Positions 51,397-60,067 are shown, numbered from the stretch's first letter. The stretch: DNA of 64,000 bases from Paractinoplanes tereljensis (GCF_016862435.1 NZ_BOMY01000042.1:186001-250000); one strand, 5' to 3'. Numbers and translations are program-made. The notes: generated by a model from the sequence alone, not told the origin.

Positions 51397-53151
51397 CTCG
51401 GCCAGCCGGTAAACCGGGGTCGGCAGGCCCTCGTAACGGGCCTTGAGCTGCAACGCCAGATAGAGCGAGTAGTGCCGGGACTGGTGCAGGTTGCCGCCGT
51501 GGAACCACAGGTTCTCCTGCTGGGTGGGCTTCCACATGTTGCGCTGCTCGCCCTCCCACGGCCCGGGGTCCTTCGGGGTGTCCGAGCCGAGGCCCCAGAC
51601 CTTGCCGATCCGGTCGGCGGTCGGCTGGTCGACCAGGTCGGCCACCCAGCCGTTCATCGAGCCGTACCCGGTGGCGTAGACGACCAGGTCGGCCGGCAGC
51701 TCGGTGCCGTCCTCGAGCACCACGCCGTCGGCGGTCAGGTGCGAGACCTGGCCCTGGGCCAGCTTGACCCGGCCGTCGGCGACCAGCTCGGCCGCGCCCA
51801 CGTCGATGTAGTAGCCGGAGCCGCGTCGCAGGTACTTCATGAACAGGCCGGACCCGTCGGAACCCCAGTCGTGCCGGAACCCGGCCTTCTCCAGCCGGGC
51901 ATAGAAGTCGGCGTCCCGGGAGGCCATCTCCTCGTACAGCGGGATCTGGAATTCATGCATGATCCGGTACGGCAGCGACGCGAAGATCATGTCGGCCTTG
52001 TCGGTGGTGACGCCGGCCGCGACCGCGCGCTCCGAGTAGAGGTCGCCGAGCCCGACGTCCATCAGCGTCGACGACTTGACGATGTGCGTCGAGGAGCGCT
52101 GCACCATGGTGACGTCGGCGTCGTGCTCCCACAGGGCACCGCAGATGTCGAAGGCCGAGTTGTTCGAGCCGACCACCACGACCCGCTTGCCCCGGTACGC
52201 CTCCGGGCCCGGGTGCTGGCTGGAGTGCTGCTGCTCGCCCCGGAAGACGTCCTGCCCGGGGAAGGCCGGGTAGTTCGGTTTGCCGGACATGCCGGTCGCG
52301 AAGACCAGCTGCGTTGGTCTTAATTCGATGGTGTCGCCGTCCCGCTCGACGGTCACCGTCCATTTACCGGCCGCCGCGTCGTAGGTAGCTGACCGCACCG
52401 TCGAGGACGACCAGTACGGCACCTCCATCACCCGGGTGTACATCTCCAGCCAGTCCCCGATCTTGTCCTTCGGGGAGAAGACCGGCCAGTTCGCCGGGAA
52501 CGGCAGGTAAGGGAGGTGGTCGTACCAGACCGGGTCGTGCAGGCAGAGGCTCTTGTACCGCTGCCGCCACTGGTCGCCGGGCCGCTCGTTCTTGTCGATC
52601 ACCACCGACGGTACGCCGAGCTGCCGCAGCCGGGCCCCGAGCGCGATGCCGCCCTGCCCGCCGCCGATCACCACCACGTACGGCTGGTCCTGCCGCTCGG
52701 CCGCCCGGCGCTCGGCCCAGGTCAGCCGCCCCTTGGCCAGGGTGTGCTCGACACCCTGCGGCCGCCGCCCGCCCTGACTCTCCTCGAAGCCCTTGAGCTC
52801 ACGCAGCGTGGTCAGCAGCGTCCACGCGCCCTCGGGTTTGAGCCGCAGATGCCCGGTCCCGCGCCCGGTAGCCGTCTCGAACCGGATCCACGCCTCGACC
52901 ACGCCGCCCGATTCGGTCGGTTCCTCGGTCACTTCGAAGCCGCTCGGGTCGGCCTCGTCCAGGGTGGCGGCCAGCAGGTCCGCGACGCCGTCGGGGCCCT
53001 CGACGGTGGTGATGTTCCAGGTGAAGGCGACCAGGTCCCGCCAGAAACCGTCCGGGGCGAACAGGTCGGCCGCGGCCCGCACGTCCCGGGCCCGCAACGC
53101 GGACTCGAAGGACGCCAGCCAGTCATCGACGCGCTGCTTGGGGGAAGTCAT
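51379..53151 (-). CDS. NTF2-like/flavin-containing monooxygenase fusion
   Basis: 590 residues from ATG 53151 (MTSPKQRVDDW); the frame opens to 53229 but those codons cover the divergent operator. An NTF2-like domain (about 1-140) is fused to a flavin monooxygenase. FAD motif: VVVIGGGQGGIALGARL; FMO-type linker in FRGEQQHSSQHPGPEAYRGK; NADPH motif VVVVGSNNSAFDIC; and the late ATGYGSMNGW. The family includes Baeyer-Villiger and N- or S-oxygenating enzymes. The divergent regulator and hydrolase suggest a catabolic route where oxygenation makes an ester or lactone for hydrolysis. Confidence 0.9.
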   Translation of the reverse strand: MTSPKQRVDDWLASFESALRARDVRAAADLFAPDGFWRDLVAFTWNITTVEGPDGVADLLAATLDEADPSGFEVTEEPTESGGVVEAWIRFETATGRGTGHLRLKPEGAWTLLTTLRELKGFEESQGGRRPQGVEHTLAKGRLTWAERRAAERQDQPYVVVIGGGQGGIALGARLRQLGVPSVVIDKNERPGDQWRQRYKSLCLHDPVWYDHLPYLPFPANWPVFSPKDKIGDWLEMYTRVMEVPYWSSSTVRSATYDAAAGKWTVTVERDGDTIELRPTQLVFATGMSGKPNYPAFPGQDVFRGEQQHSSQHPGPEAYRGKRVVVVGSNNSAFDICGALWEHDADVTMVQRSSTHIVKSSTLMDVGLGDLYSERAVAAGVTTDKADMIFASLPYRIMHEFQIPLYEEMASRDADFYARLEKAGFRHDWGSDGSGLFMKYLRRGSGYYIDVGAAELVADGRVKLAQGQVSHLTADGVVLEDGTELPADLVVYATGYGSMNGWVADLVDQPTADRIGKVWGLGSDTPKDPGPWEGEQRNMWKPTQQENLWFHGGNLHQSRHYSLYLALQLKARYEGLPTPVYRLAESHHRG

Positions 53152-53182
53152 GCCGTCCACGAAACCGGCACGCATACCCCGC

Positions 53183-53206
53183 GCAACAGGGTTGCAACAC
53201 ATTGCA
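53183..53206. promoter_or_regulatory. Overlapping dyads between monooxygenase and regulator
   Basis: GCAAC-AGG-GTTGC (53183-53195) and TGCAA-CACA-TTGCA (53193-53206) are perfect inverted repeats that share TGC. They lie 22 nt upstream of the regulator ATG and 32 nt from the monooxygenase ATG, the right place for a site of the adjacent GAF regulator. TGCAA-type dyads resemble sites of AcoR-like activators. Confidence 0.6.
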
Positions 53207-53227
53207 CAGGCGGGCCTATGCTCAGCC

Positions 53228-54436
53228 ATGGGCGACTACAGCGCGGTCCAGCCGGGCACCGACCTGTCGCGCCACGCCCGCGACCTGCGCAAGGTCCACG
53301 ACGCGGTGCTGGCCGGCGACCGCCCGCCGCACCGCCCCCGCCCGCTGGTCGAGCGGTCCTGGTCGCGGGTGCTGCGACTGGGCCTCGACCCGCACGACCT
53401 CCTCCCCGCCGGTGAGGTCGAACGGCTACGCCGCGACTCCGGGCTCGCCCCGATCATCACCGAACTGCTACGGCTCGCCTCGGATGCGTTCCTGCTGGTC
53501 GTCACGAACGCCGACGGCACCATCCTGTGGCGGGCCGGCTCGACCGCACTGCGCCGCCGGGCCGACGTGCTGGGCTTCGGCGAGGGCGCGCTCTGGACCG
53601 AGGCCGCGGTCGGCACCAACGCGATCGGCACCGCGCTGGTCGAGGCCGCGCCGGTCCAGCTCTTCTCGGCCGAGCACTTCGAGGAGGCCCAGCACGCGTG
53701 GTACTGCTCGGCCCACCCGGTGCACGACCCGCGCACCGGCGACCTGCTGGGCATCGTCGACGTCAGCGGCCCCGCGCTCACCCTGCACCCAGCGATCGAG
53801 GCGCTGGTCGCGACCGGCGTGCGGCTGGCCGAGGCGCAACTCTGGCGGCACCACGCCGACCGGCTGGAACGGTTGCGCCGCTCGGCCGCCCACGTGGCCG
53901 GCACGGCCGGCGGCCCGCTGCTGATCGTCGACGACCACGGCTGGGTGGCACACGCGAGCGGGGTGGCCGCCCGGGACCGGATCGGCGCGCCACGGTCCGG
54001 GACTGCTCTGGGCGTACCCGGCCTGGGCCTTTGTCTTGTCGAACGCCTGCCGGAAGGCTGGCTGGTACGGCCCGCCGGGCCGCACCCCAAGATCACCGCG
54101 ACCCTCGATCTGACCGGCCCGCCCTTCCTGGAGCTGCGCGGCGCGGGCGAGCCATGGCGCACGTCGCTGACGCGCCGGCACGCCGACATCCTGACGCTGC
54201 TGCACGATTGCGGCCCCGCAGGACTGACAGCCGGCCAGATAAGCCATTTCCTGTACGGAGACGCAGCTCACGTGGTGACCGTCCGAGCCGAGATCAGCCG
54301 GCTACGCCGAGCGATCGGCGCCCTGGTAGCGACCAATCCCTACCGCCTGGAGACAGGGGTAACCATCGATGTCCTACGGGTGCATTCCGGCAAGCCGCCG
54401 AGCAAACCTCTGGTAAACAGGACGGATGGCGCTTGA
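53228..54436 (+). CDS. GAF-domain transcriptional regulator (AcoR-like without AAA)
   Basis: 402 residues from ATG 53228. The N-terminal part matches the AcoR-type sensor: RPLVERSWSRVLRLGLDPHD, a GAF domain (about 75-200) with TEAAVGTNAIGTALVEA and AEHFEEAQHAWYCSAHPVHD. The sigma-54 AAA domain is absent. The C-terminal HTH (LTRRHADILTLLHDCG, LTAGQISHFLYGDAAHVVTV) is a winged-helix type. It is probably a ligand-responsive regulator of the divergent monooxygenase and the downstream hydrolase, whose start it overlaps by 11 nt. Confidence 0.85.
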   Translation: MGDYSAVQPGTDLSRHARDLRKVHDAVLAGDRPPHRPRPLVERSWSRVLRLGLDPHDLLPAGEVERLRRDSGLAPIITELLRLASDAFLLVVTNADGTILWRAGSTALRRRADVLGFGEGALWTEAAVGTNAIGTALVEAAPVQLFSAEHFEEAQHAWYCSAHPVHDPRTGDLLGIVDVSGPALTLHPAIEALVATGVRLAEAQLWRHHADRLERLRRSAAHVAGTAGGPLLIVDDHGWVAHASGVAARDRIGAPRSGTALGVPGLGLCLVERLPEGWLVRPAGPHPKITATLDLTGPPFLELRGAGEPWRTSLTRRHADILTLLHDCGPAGLTAGQISHFLYGDAAHVVTVRAEISRLRRAIGALVATNPYRLETGVTIDVLRVHSGKPPSKPLVNRTDGA

Positions 54437-55169
54437 TCTCGGATACCGACAGGCTGGTGACCCGGCCGGCGCGCCGGTACTGCTGCTGCACGGCAGCGGA
54501 AGCAACGCGAGCACCTGGGACCGCTTCACCCCCCGGCTGACCGAGGCAGGCTTCCGAACAATCGCCGCCGACCTGCGAGGCCACGGCACGAGCCCGCGCC
54601 CCGGCGATTACGCCCTGACCAGCATCCGCGACGACGTCCTGGCCCTGCTGGAGACCCTGGACCTGCGCAACGCCATCGTGATCGGCCATTCGGTAGGCGG
54701 CCACGCCGCTCTGGCCGCCGCGCTGGTCGCGCCGGACCGCATAGCCGGCCTGGTCCTGGAGGACCTGGCAGCGCCGCCGCAGCAGCCCGGCTCGGTCTCC
54801 CTGCGCGGCATCAACCCACTGCAGGTGCTGGCCGCGATCGCCGGCATCGCCACGGTCCGCCGAGATTACGACCTACGCGCCGTGGGTTCCATCCTCCGCC
54901 AGCTGACCCGCCCCGACCCTTTGTGGTGGGAGCAACTGAGCGAGGTACGCCAGCCAACCCTGATCTTGTCCGGCGGCCCAACGAGCTGCATCCCCCCGAA
55001 GCGCTTGGCCGAGGCGACCGCCGCGATCCCAGGAGCCCGCCTGACCACGATCCCGGTAGGCCACCGAGTGCACAGCCTCGCCCCCGACCGCTTCGCCACC
55101 GAGGTCCTCACCTTCCTCGCCCAGGCTGACGATCTGGTGACGAGCCAGGGCTCAGCGGTCCCCCAATAG
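54426..55169 (+). CDS. Alpha/beta hydrolase of the monooxygenase cluster
   Basis: 247 residues from ATG 54426. Oxyanion segment LLLHGSGSNASTW, nucleophile elbow GHSVGGH, acid probably in LSGGPTSCIP (variant, no clear Asp), base His in VGHRVHSLAPDRF. The 3' third of this gene is duplicated as a remnant at 57443. Coupled to the regulator by an 11-nt overlap. It may hydrolyse the ester or lactone produced by the monooxygenase. The acid residue is not obvious, so the catalytic triad is incomplete in my reading. Confidence 0.85.
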   Translation: MALDLGYRQAGDPAGAPVLLLHGSGSNASTWDRFTPRLTEAGFRTIAADLRGHGTSPRPGDYALTSIRDDVLALLETLDLRNAIVIGHSVGGHAALAAALVAPDRIAGLVLEDLAAPPQQPGSVSLRGINPLQVLAAIAGIATVRRDYDLRAVGSILRQLTRPDPLWWEQLSEVRQPTLILSGGPTSCIPPKRLAEATAAIPGARLTTIPVGHRVHSLAPDRFATEVLTFLAQADDLVTSQGSAVPQ

Positions 55170-55541
55170 ACCAGCGCCCTCGTCGGCGAAGAGCAACGGC
55201 AGCACGAGCCGGAGGGCGTGCGCCTGGGCGGTCAGCGACTTCTGCATGCCCGCTCGCGTTACCGCACTGGTTCTGGGTTGGCCGGCACTCGTCAGCTTCG
55301 CCTTGCGCACGAGATTCCACACCGACGCGCTCAGGATTTTCTCGCCAACATCCAGGTTGACGAACGTGTCCACAGTCTTGTTGCGCTCTTCCAGAACCGC
55401 CCAGATCGCCCAACGCCCCGACACGTAACCGACATATCCGGGTTCTGGCGTTCGCGGCCCATCAAGACCAAAGTCCTTCGCGAGGAAATCCAGCACACCC
55501 GAAGCGTCCGCCGGAAAATGTTCCACGCGACTGTCCTTCAT
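55152..55541 (-). CDS. Immunity-like protein, orphan family member 1
   Basis: 129 residues from ATG 55541, overlapping the stop of the SMI1/KNR4 gene (ATGA on the minus strand). The C-terminal helix TAQAHALRLVLPLLFADEGA resembles the ATQVKALKLVLPLLDGPTGN end of the 58835 protein, and both have a GYVGYVSG/GYHSAGY turn in the first half. I do not recognise a named family; the size, coupling and array position indicate an immunity protein. Convergent with the hydrolase gene, overlapping it by 18 nt. Confidence 0.65.
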   Translation of the reverse strand: MKDSRVEHFPADASGVLDFLAKDFGLDGPRTPEPGYVGYVSGRWAIWAVLEERNKTVDTFVNLDVGEKILSASVWNLVRKAKLTSAGQPRTSAVTRAGMQKSLTAQAHALRLVLPLLFADEGAGLLGDR

Positions 55542-56684
55542 GCTCGATCTACCCCTTCGTCGCCAGCACCCCGAAATGCCGGCGGACCGCTCCACGGGAC
55601 ATGGTCGAGCAAGAAAATATTGCGGTTCTGCCACACTCCTGAGTAGTTCAGAAGGAACGACGCAAACGACAGCTCGGTGAAATCGGAGCGTGCGAGCTGC
55701 GGGCCGACCGCGACCACGGTCCAGGACGGTGGGCCGGCTGCCCAGGTCTGCCAGCAGAGAAGCCACCCATCCGGCGTCACTCCCCAGGGAATGGCCCCAC
55801 CCGCATCCGGGTGAAACCGGACGTACGGCACCGACGGGATCAGCCGATCCCGGCCGGTCTGCAGGAGGTCCCACAGATTCCAACCAGCGGCGGCCTCCGG
55901 GCCGACGATGGTGATGTCACAGAACACGCCAGGCCCGAGCGCGTCATAAAAGCGCCGATAGTCCGCCGGAAACTCCACGCCCGCCTGGCGGGCAACTGCC
56001 GCCCAGTCAGTCGCAGTAGCCTTGACGCCATCGGCGATGACCGCAGTGAGTAGCGGTTCGGATTCATCGGGAAGCGCCGGAAAGTCCGCACCCGCCTGGC
56101 GGATCTGCTCCTCACGATCTTTCAGATCGACAGCCTTCAGGCGCGGCGGAAACGCCTTGAACGGCGGACTCGAGGCAAGGTCGGCCCCGGCCAGCTCGGC
56201 CAGCCCGAGCGGCGGATCGGCAATGATCTCCAGCAGGAACTCCGACATGGTCTTGCGGTGAACCCGCCAGTCCTCGTAGTGCATGTCCGCCCAGACCACC
56301 GGCCACCGCTCCGGGTCCGCGTCCTCGGTCAACCAGAAGAACATCCCGCCGGTCGGCGATGTCCCCCCAGAGCAGCAAACCGCCTTTTTCCGGGTAGAGC
56401 GGGTACGGATACGTACCGTCGCCCTCCGCCCGCCAGGTACGAAGGTCGTCCAGCCAGGTCTCGTAGTCGCCGAGGTAGTCATTCTCGTCTCCCCGGCGCT
56501 TGCCCGGCCGATGGACGCGGACAACGCCCTTGAACTCACCAGGCGAGAACCCGTCCACGACCCGCTTGAAGTCCCGCGGGAGGGTCAAGCCATCCAGCGA
56601 CTGCTCGATCCGCGTCCAGTCCCGACCTAGGCCGGCGTTCAGCGCAACCCCGACCACCGCCGCAAGCGATTCAACGGTGTCCAC
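55538..56684 (-). pseudogene. SMI1/KNR4-family immunity gene, copy A (frameshifted)
   Basis: GTG 56684 starts MDTVESLAAVVGVALNAG and the frame is normal up to YPEKGGLLLWGD, then leaves the family sequence. The correct sequence continues in the next frame from TSPTGGMFFWLTEDADPERW to the end (SFASFLLNYSGVWQNRNIFL). The SMI1 core EFPADYRRFYDALGPGVFCD is present. The switch lies at a run of six G on the coding strand (56363-56368 on the plus strand as C6), where five would keep the frame. The intact protein would be about 380 residues. Either a decayed gene, phase variation or a sequencing slip. Confidence 0.7.
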
Positions 56685-56798
56685 TGTGGTCCCCGCCTAC
56701 TTCTCTGGGTTCAGCTTTCAAACTCAGGCCATGGTACCGAGCACGTCCGGCCACAGCGACCCACCTCGATCGCCAATCGCCGCTCACGTGGGTTTAGG

Positions 56799-56987
56799 TC
56801 AATAACGAGCGTGACAAGCATTCATCAAATCGTTCCCAGTTGGCCCATCCAGGAACGGTAGAACAAGCTTGAGCGCCTTGACCTGGGTAGCAATAGCCGC
56901 AGCAACCAGGCGATATGTATGGGCGCTGTCCTTGGCATCTTGCGCAGACCCAAGCCCGGCGGCCCCACAATGGCGACTGCGCGCCAC
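56799..56987 (-). pseudogene. C-terminal fragment of orphan immunity family
   Basis: Encodes GLGSAQDAKDSAHTYRLVAA and ATQVKALKLVLPFLDGPTGN to the stop, nearly identical to the last 55 residues of the intact gene at 58835-59248. The first 80 residues are missing; the sequence upstream switches to unrelated DNA near 56985. Truncated copy from the segmental duplication. Confidence 0.65.
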
Positions 56988-57014
56988 AGATGCTTCACCG
57001 CCGCGGCCGACCTG

Positions 57015-57350
57015 CTACAGGGCAGAGGTATCCCCCGCCGAAGGCAAGCCAGGTAGCTTATCGATCAGTGCGATGACCTGAAAAGTCTCCCCAACTTCAC
57101 GATGCATCTCAACAACCTCGCTCGTTTCCACGTTGATCGACTTAGCATCGATCAGCCCGTTGGTCCAAACGATCACCTCTGCGATAGTGGAATCCGATTC
57201 GAGCACCAACCAGACGGAACCAGGATCACGATCTTCAGGTGATTCAGTTAACTCGGACACGAATCCAGTCGCCGACAATTCCTGGCTCCGATCAGCTAGC
57301 CAACGGCGAACAGCGGCGACAAGTTCGACTTTCTCCAGCATATCCTTCAC
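57015..57350 (-). CDS. TriTu-like immunity protein
   Basis: 111 residues from GTG 57350; ATG 57341 is an alternative with a purine-rich stretch very close to it. VRRWLADRSQELSATGFVSE, then SVWLVLESDSTIAEVIVWTN and DAKSINVETSEVVEMHREV match the pattern of TriTu-family immunity proteins as I recall it. It sits between the two duplication units and has no counterpart in either, so it entered separately. No toxin is adjacent. Confidence 0.6.
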   Translation of the reverse strand: MKDMLEKVELVAAVRRWLADRSQELSATGFVSELTESPEDRDPGSVWLVLESDSTIAEVIVWTNGLIDAKSINVETSEVVEMHREVGETFQVIALIDKLPGLPSAGDTSAL

Positions 57351-57442
57351 CCGTACTTGCTAGTCACGTGGTTGACATTCAGCGCCTCAGGTAGCTCGTG
57401 AATTGGATTACCCTTTCGCTGCGCCATGCGACTGTCGAGCGA

Positions 57443-57610
57443 AGCACGAAGCGCCTGGCCGAGGCGACCGCCGCCATCCTTGGCGGCCGCCTGACGACGA
57501 TCCCAGTAGGCCACCGTGTGCACAGCCTCGCCCCGGACCGGTTCGCCAACGAGGTCCTAACCTTCCTGGGCGAGACCGTCCCGCGTGGTGCGGAGTCCTC
57601 CTACCGCTGA
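57443..57610 (+). pseudogene. Hydrolase 3' remnant (duplicate of 54993-55125)
   Basis: Encodes TKRLAEATAAILGGRLTTIP and GHRVHSLAPDRFANEVLTFL, which match the hydrolase C-terminus PKRLAEATAAIPGARLTTIP and GHRVHSLAPDRFATEVLTFL. The remainder of the hydrolase is absent. It marks the left boundary of duplication unit B and runs directly into the 3' end of SMI1 copy B. Confidence 0.7.
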
Positions 57611-58723
57611 TCCAGCTCGGCGCTCCGGAACCTCGGCGGACCGCTCCACCGGGCATGGTCGAGCAAGAAGATGTTGCGGCTCTGCCACACCCCGGCGTAA
57701 TTCAGAAGGAACGACGCAAACGACAGCTCCATGAAATCGGAGCGCGCGAGCTGCGGACCAACTGCGACCACCGTCCAGGACCGCGGGCCGGCCGCCCAGG
57801 TCTGCCAGCAGAGAAGCCAGTCATCCGGCGTCACTCCCCCACGGAATGACTCCGCCGGCATCCGGGCGAAACCTCACGTACGGCACCGACGGGATCAGCC
57901 GGTCCCGGCCAGTCTGCAGAAGATCCCACAGATTCCAGCCGTCCTGGGCTTCCGGGCCGACGATGGTGATGTCACAGAACACGCCAGGACCAAGCGCGTC
58001 GTAGAAACGCCGATAGTCCGGCGGGAACTCCACCCCTGAGCGGGCCGCGATCCCCGCCCAGTCTGTGGGGGCGGCCCCGGCGCCGTCTCCGATCACGACC
58101 GCCAGCAGCGCTTCAGACTCGTCCGGAAGAACCGGAAAGTCCGCACCGGCCCGGCGGATCTGCTCCTCGCGCCCCTCCGGGCTGAGCGCCCGCGCCCGGG
58201 GCGGAAACGGCTTGAACAACGGGCTGGTGGCAAGGTCGCCGCCTGCCAGTTCGGCCAGGCCGAGCGGCGGATCTGCGATGATCTCCAGCAGAAACTCCGA
58301 CATGCTCTGGCGCCGGAGCTGCCATTCCTCGAAGCCCTTGTCCGCCAAGACCACCGGCCACCGCTCCGGGTCCTCGCCCTCGGTGAGCCAGAAGAAGATC
58401 CCGGCCATCGGCGTGGTAGCCCAGGGAAGTAGGCCACCCTCCTCCGGATAGAGCGGGTACGGATAGGTCCCGTCGCCGTCCTCGCGCCACATCCGAAGGT
58501 CGTCCAGCCGTGACTCCCAGTCGCCGAGATAATCGTCGCTGCCCGGTTGCAGGACTCGGACAAGCGCCTTGAACTCACCGGGCGGGAACCCGTCCACCAC
58601 GCGCTTGTAGTCCGCCGGGAGGGTCAGGCCGCCGAGCGACTGCTCGATGCGCGTCCAGTCCCGACCCGGGCCGACGTTCAACGCAACCCCGACCGCCGAC
58701 GCAAGCGATTCAACGGTGTCCAC
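57601..58723 (-). pseudogene. SMI1/KNR4-family immunity gene, copy B (frameshifted)
   Basis: GTG 58723 starts MDTVESLASAVGVALNVG. The frame holds through EFPPDYRRFYDALGPGVFCD and RPDAGGVIPWG, then stops at once. The family C-terminus (TPDDWLLCWQTWAAGPRSWT ... NYAGVWQSRNIFLLDHARW) follows in the next frame. At the switch this copy has five G where copy A has four (plus-strand C5 at 57836-57840). The N-terminal part, where copy A is broken, is intact here. So the two copies are each missing a different base register. Confidence 0.7.
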
Positions 58724-58834
58724 GTTGGTACCCGCCCGCTTCTCTGGGTTCAGCTTTCAGGCTCGGACATGTTAGCGAGCACGTCCGGCCACAGCGACCC
58801 CGCTCGATCGCCGGGAAAGCCAGGCGCACTTAGG

Positions 58835-59248
58835 TCAATAGCGGGCGTGACAAGCGTTCATCAAATCATTCCCAGTTGGCCCGTCCAGGAGAGGCAGAAC
58901 AAGCTTGAGCGCCTTGACCTGGGTAGCAATAGCTGCAGCGACCAGGCGAGACGTGCGAGCGCTGCCCTTGACATCTTGCGCAGGTCCAAGCCCGGCGGAA
59001 GCGTAGAGACAGGACAGTTCCGCCCGCCGAGTCGCGTCACCAACTCTACGAGTAACGACGGTGATCGCCGACTTTTCATAATTGTCGTAAATGACAAGTA
59101 TTGAATAGCCTGCCGAATGATATCCGATAAGGCCATCAGAAATATCCGGCCCCGCAAACCCCAAGGCCTCGGAGAGGAACTTATACTGCTCGATTGCTTC
59201 AGCATTGAACCGCTCCGCCGGGCCCATCGCCGCATCACGGCCGTCCAT
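58835..59248 (-). CDS. Immunity-like protein, orphan family member 2
   Basis: 137 residues from ATG 59248. The sequence has an N-terminal helix (AERFNAEAIEQYKFLSEALG), a beta-rich centre (YSILVIYDNYEKSAITVVTR) and a C-terminal helix (VAAAIATQVKALKLVLPLLD). Related to the 55152 protein and to the fragment at 56799, so this is a small local family. Name and toxin partner unknown; the array context argues for immunity. Confidence 0.65.
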   Translation of the reverse strand: MDGRDAAMGPAERFNAEAIEQYKFLSEALGFAGPDISDGLIGYHSAGYSILVIYDNYEKSAITVVTRRVGDATRRAELSCLYASAGLGPAQDVKGSARTSRLVAAAIATQVKALKLVLPLLDGPTGNDLMNACHARY

Positions 59249-59288
59249 GAGTTACCACCCAATGGTCCGCTACTCGAACCTTCAGCAA

Positions 59289-59840
59289 CTACCCTGCAAC
59301 TGGGACGGGACTGTACCCCAGTCCAACGATCCCGGCCTCATCGAGCGATGATTTGAGGAGATCGCCCAAGAAAATATCGGTATATAAGCCGGGAATCCGA
59401 AAGATTCGCGAGCGCATCTCATCATCACAGCCATCTCGAAATGCAGGAAACTCAATTACTCGATACGAGCCATAGTCGGCAACTACCGATGCAGCAACGT
59501 CCACCACATCCAGCATCGTCACAACTTGAACGATGTGCAGTTCTTTTTCGCCCAAATATCCTTTACCAAGCAGCCTCGGATCCGATGGCGCGACTTTCGA
59601 AAGCACGGACCAGGCCACATCATCACAAACCCAATCACGAATCTCGGGATGCCGGAAGATGTTGGGCTCAGCCCCCAGCCCGCCCGCCTCCCACTCGAAT
59701 CTCGCAGGCACCACAAACGTCGGATACGGAGATTCCCAGTCGTGCTCTGTCACGTCGACCGGAAAACCCTCCTCCCCTCCGAACAGGAAGCCATATTCGT
59801 CAACCAACAACCTCGCCATGAAGGCCATTTCTTTCTCCAT
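59289..59840 (-). CDS. Imm11-like immunity protein
   Basis: 183 residues from ATG 59840 (MEKEMAFMARLL), with AAAGGCGGTG upstream. Recognisable blocks are HPEIRDWVCDDVAWSVLSKV, APSDPRLLGKGYLGEKELHI, VVTMLDVVDVAASVV and SRIFRIPGLYTDIFLGDLLK, which fit immunity proteins of the imm11/DUF1629-like group; the exact family is uncertain. It lies upstream of the orphan gene at 58835 with a 40-nt gap. Confidence 0.6.
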   Translation of the reverse strand: MEKEMAFMARLLVDEYGFLFGGEEGFPVDVTEHDWESPYPTFVVPARFEWEAGGLGAEPNIFRHPEIRDWVCDDVAWSVLSKVAPSDPRLLGKGYLGEKELHIVQVVTMLDVVDVAASVVADYGSYRVIEFPAFRDGCDDEMRSRIFRIPGLYTDIFLGDLLKSSLDEAGIVGLGYSPVPVAG

Positions 59841-59884
59841 CACCGCCTTTGGTCCTGTCCGGTGGCCCCGCAAGGGGCATCCCC

Positions 59885-60067
59885 TCAAGCGACCGGCACC
59901 ATTCCCGGCGCCATATGCACGCGGCCTACGACGAGCGGGGAGGCGCCGTCCACGCTTATAGGAACATCCCAGGGTTGGACCGGATATGTGTCACCACCCT
60001 TCTTGCTGGATAATTTACTGAAGAACCAAACGTCACAACTTCCCTTCAATGGCAAGCCAAGCCTCAA
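59885..60067 (-). CDS. Short open frame, possibly a toxin tail remnant
   Basis: About 60 codons ending WDVPISVDGASPLVVGRVHM then APGMVPVA and TGA. The C-terminal part has natural composition, the N-terminal part overlaps the end of the 60033 frame. It precedes the imm11-like gene by 45 nt, the place where a toxin 3' end would be. No domain is recognised. Confidence 0.3.
   Translation of the reverse strand: MRLGLPLKGSCDVWFFSKLSSKKGGDTYPVQPWDVPISVDGASPLVVGRVHMAPGMVPVA

Larger units (their letters stand above)
54993..56987. repeat. Segmental duplication, unit A
   Basis: Unit A holds the hydrolase 3' end, the 55152 gene, SMI1/KNR4 copy A and the C-terminal fragment of the orphan immunity family. 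It matches unit B (57443-59248) in the same order and orientation except that B lacks the 55152 gene and A lacks the 5' half of the last gene. The similarity continues through noncoding DNA (for example CAGCTTTCA and CGTCCGGCCACAGCGACC upstream of both SMI1 genes), so it is a DNA duplication, not only protein homology. Confidence 0.75.
57443..59248. repeat. Segmental duplication, unit B
   Basis: Second copy of unit A (54993-56987): hydrolase 3' end, SMI1/KNR4 copy B and an intact version of the orphan immunity gene. The small gene corresponding to 55152 is deleted. The two units are separated by about 450 nt that contain the TriTu-like gene. Confidence 0.75.

Noticed and set aside
52793..53227. 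Upstream extension of the GAF regulator frame
   Set aside because: It is antisense to the monooxygenase and would include the operator region; ATG 53228 begins the conserved sequence.
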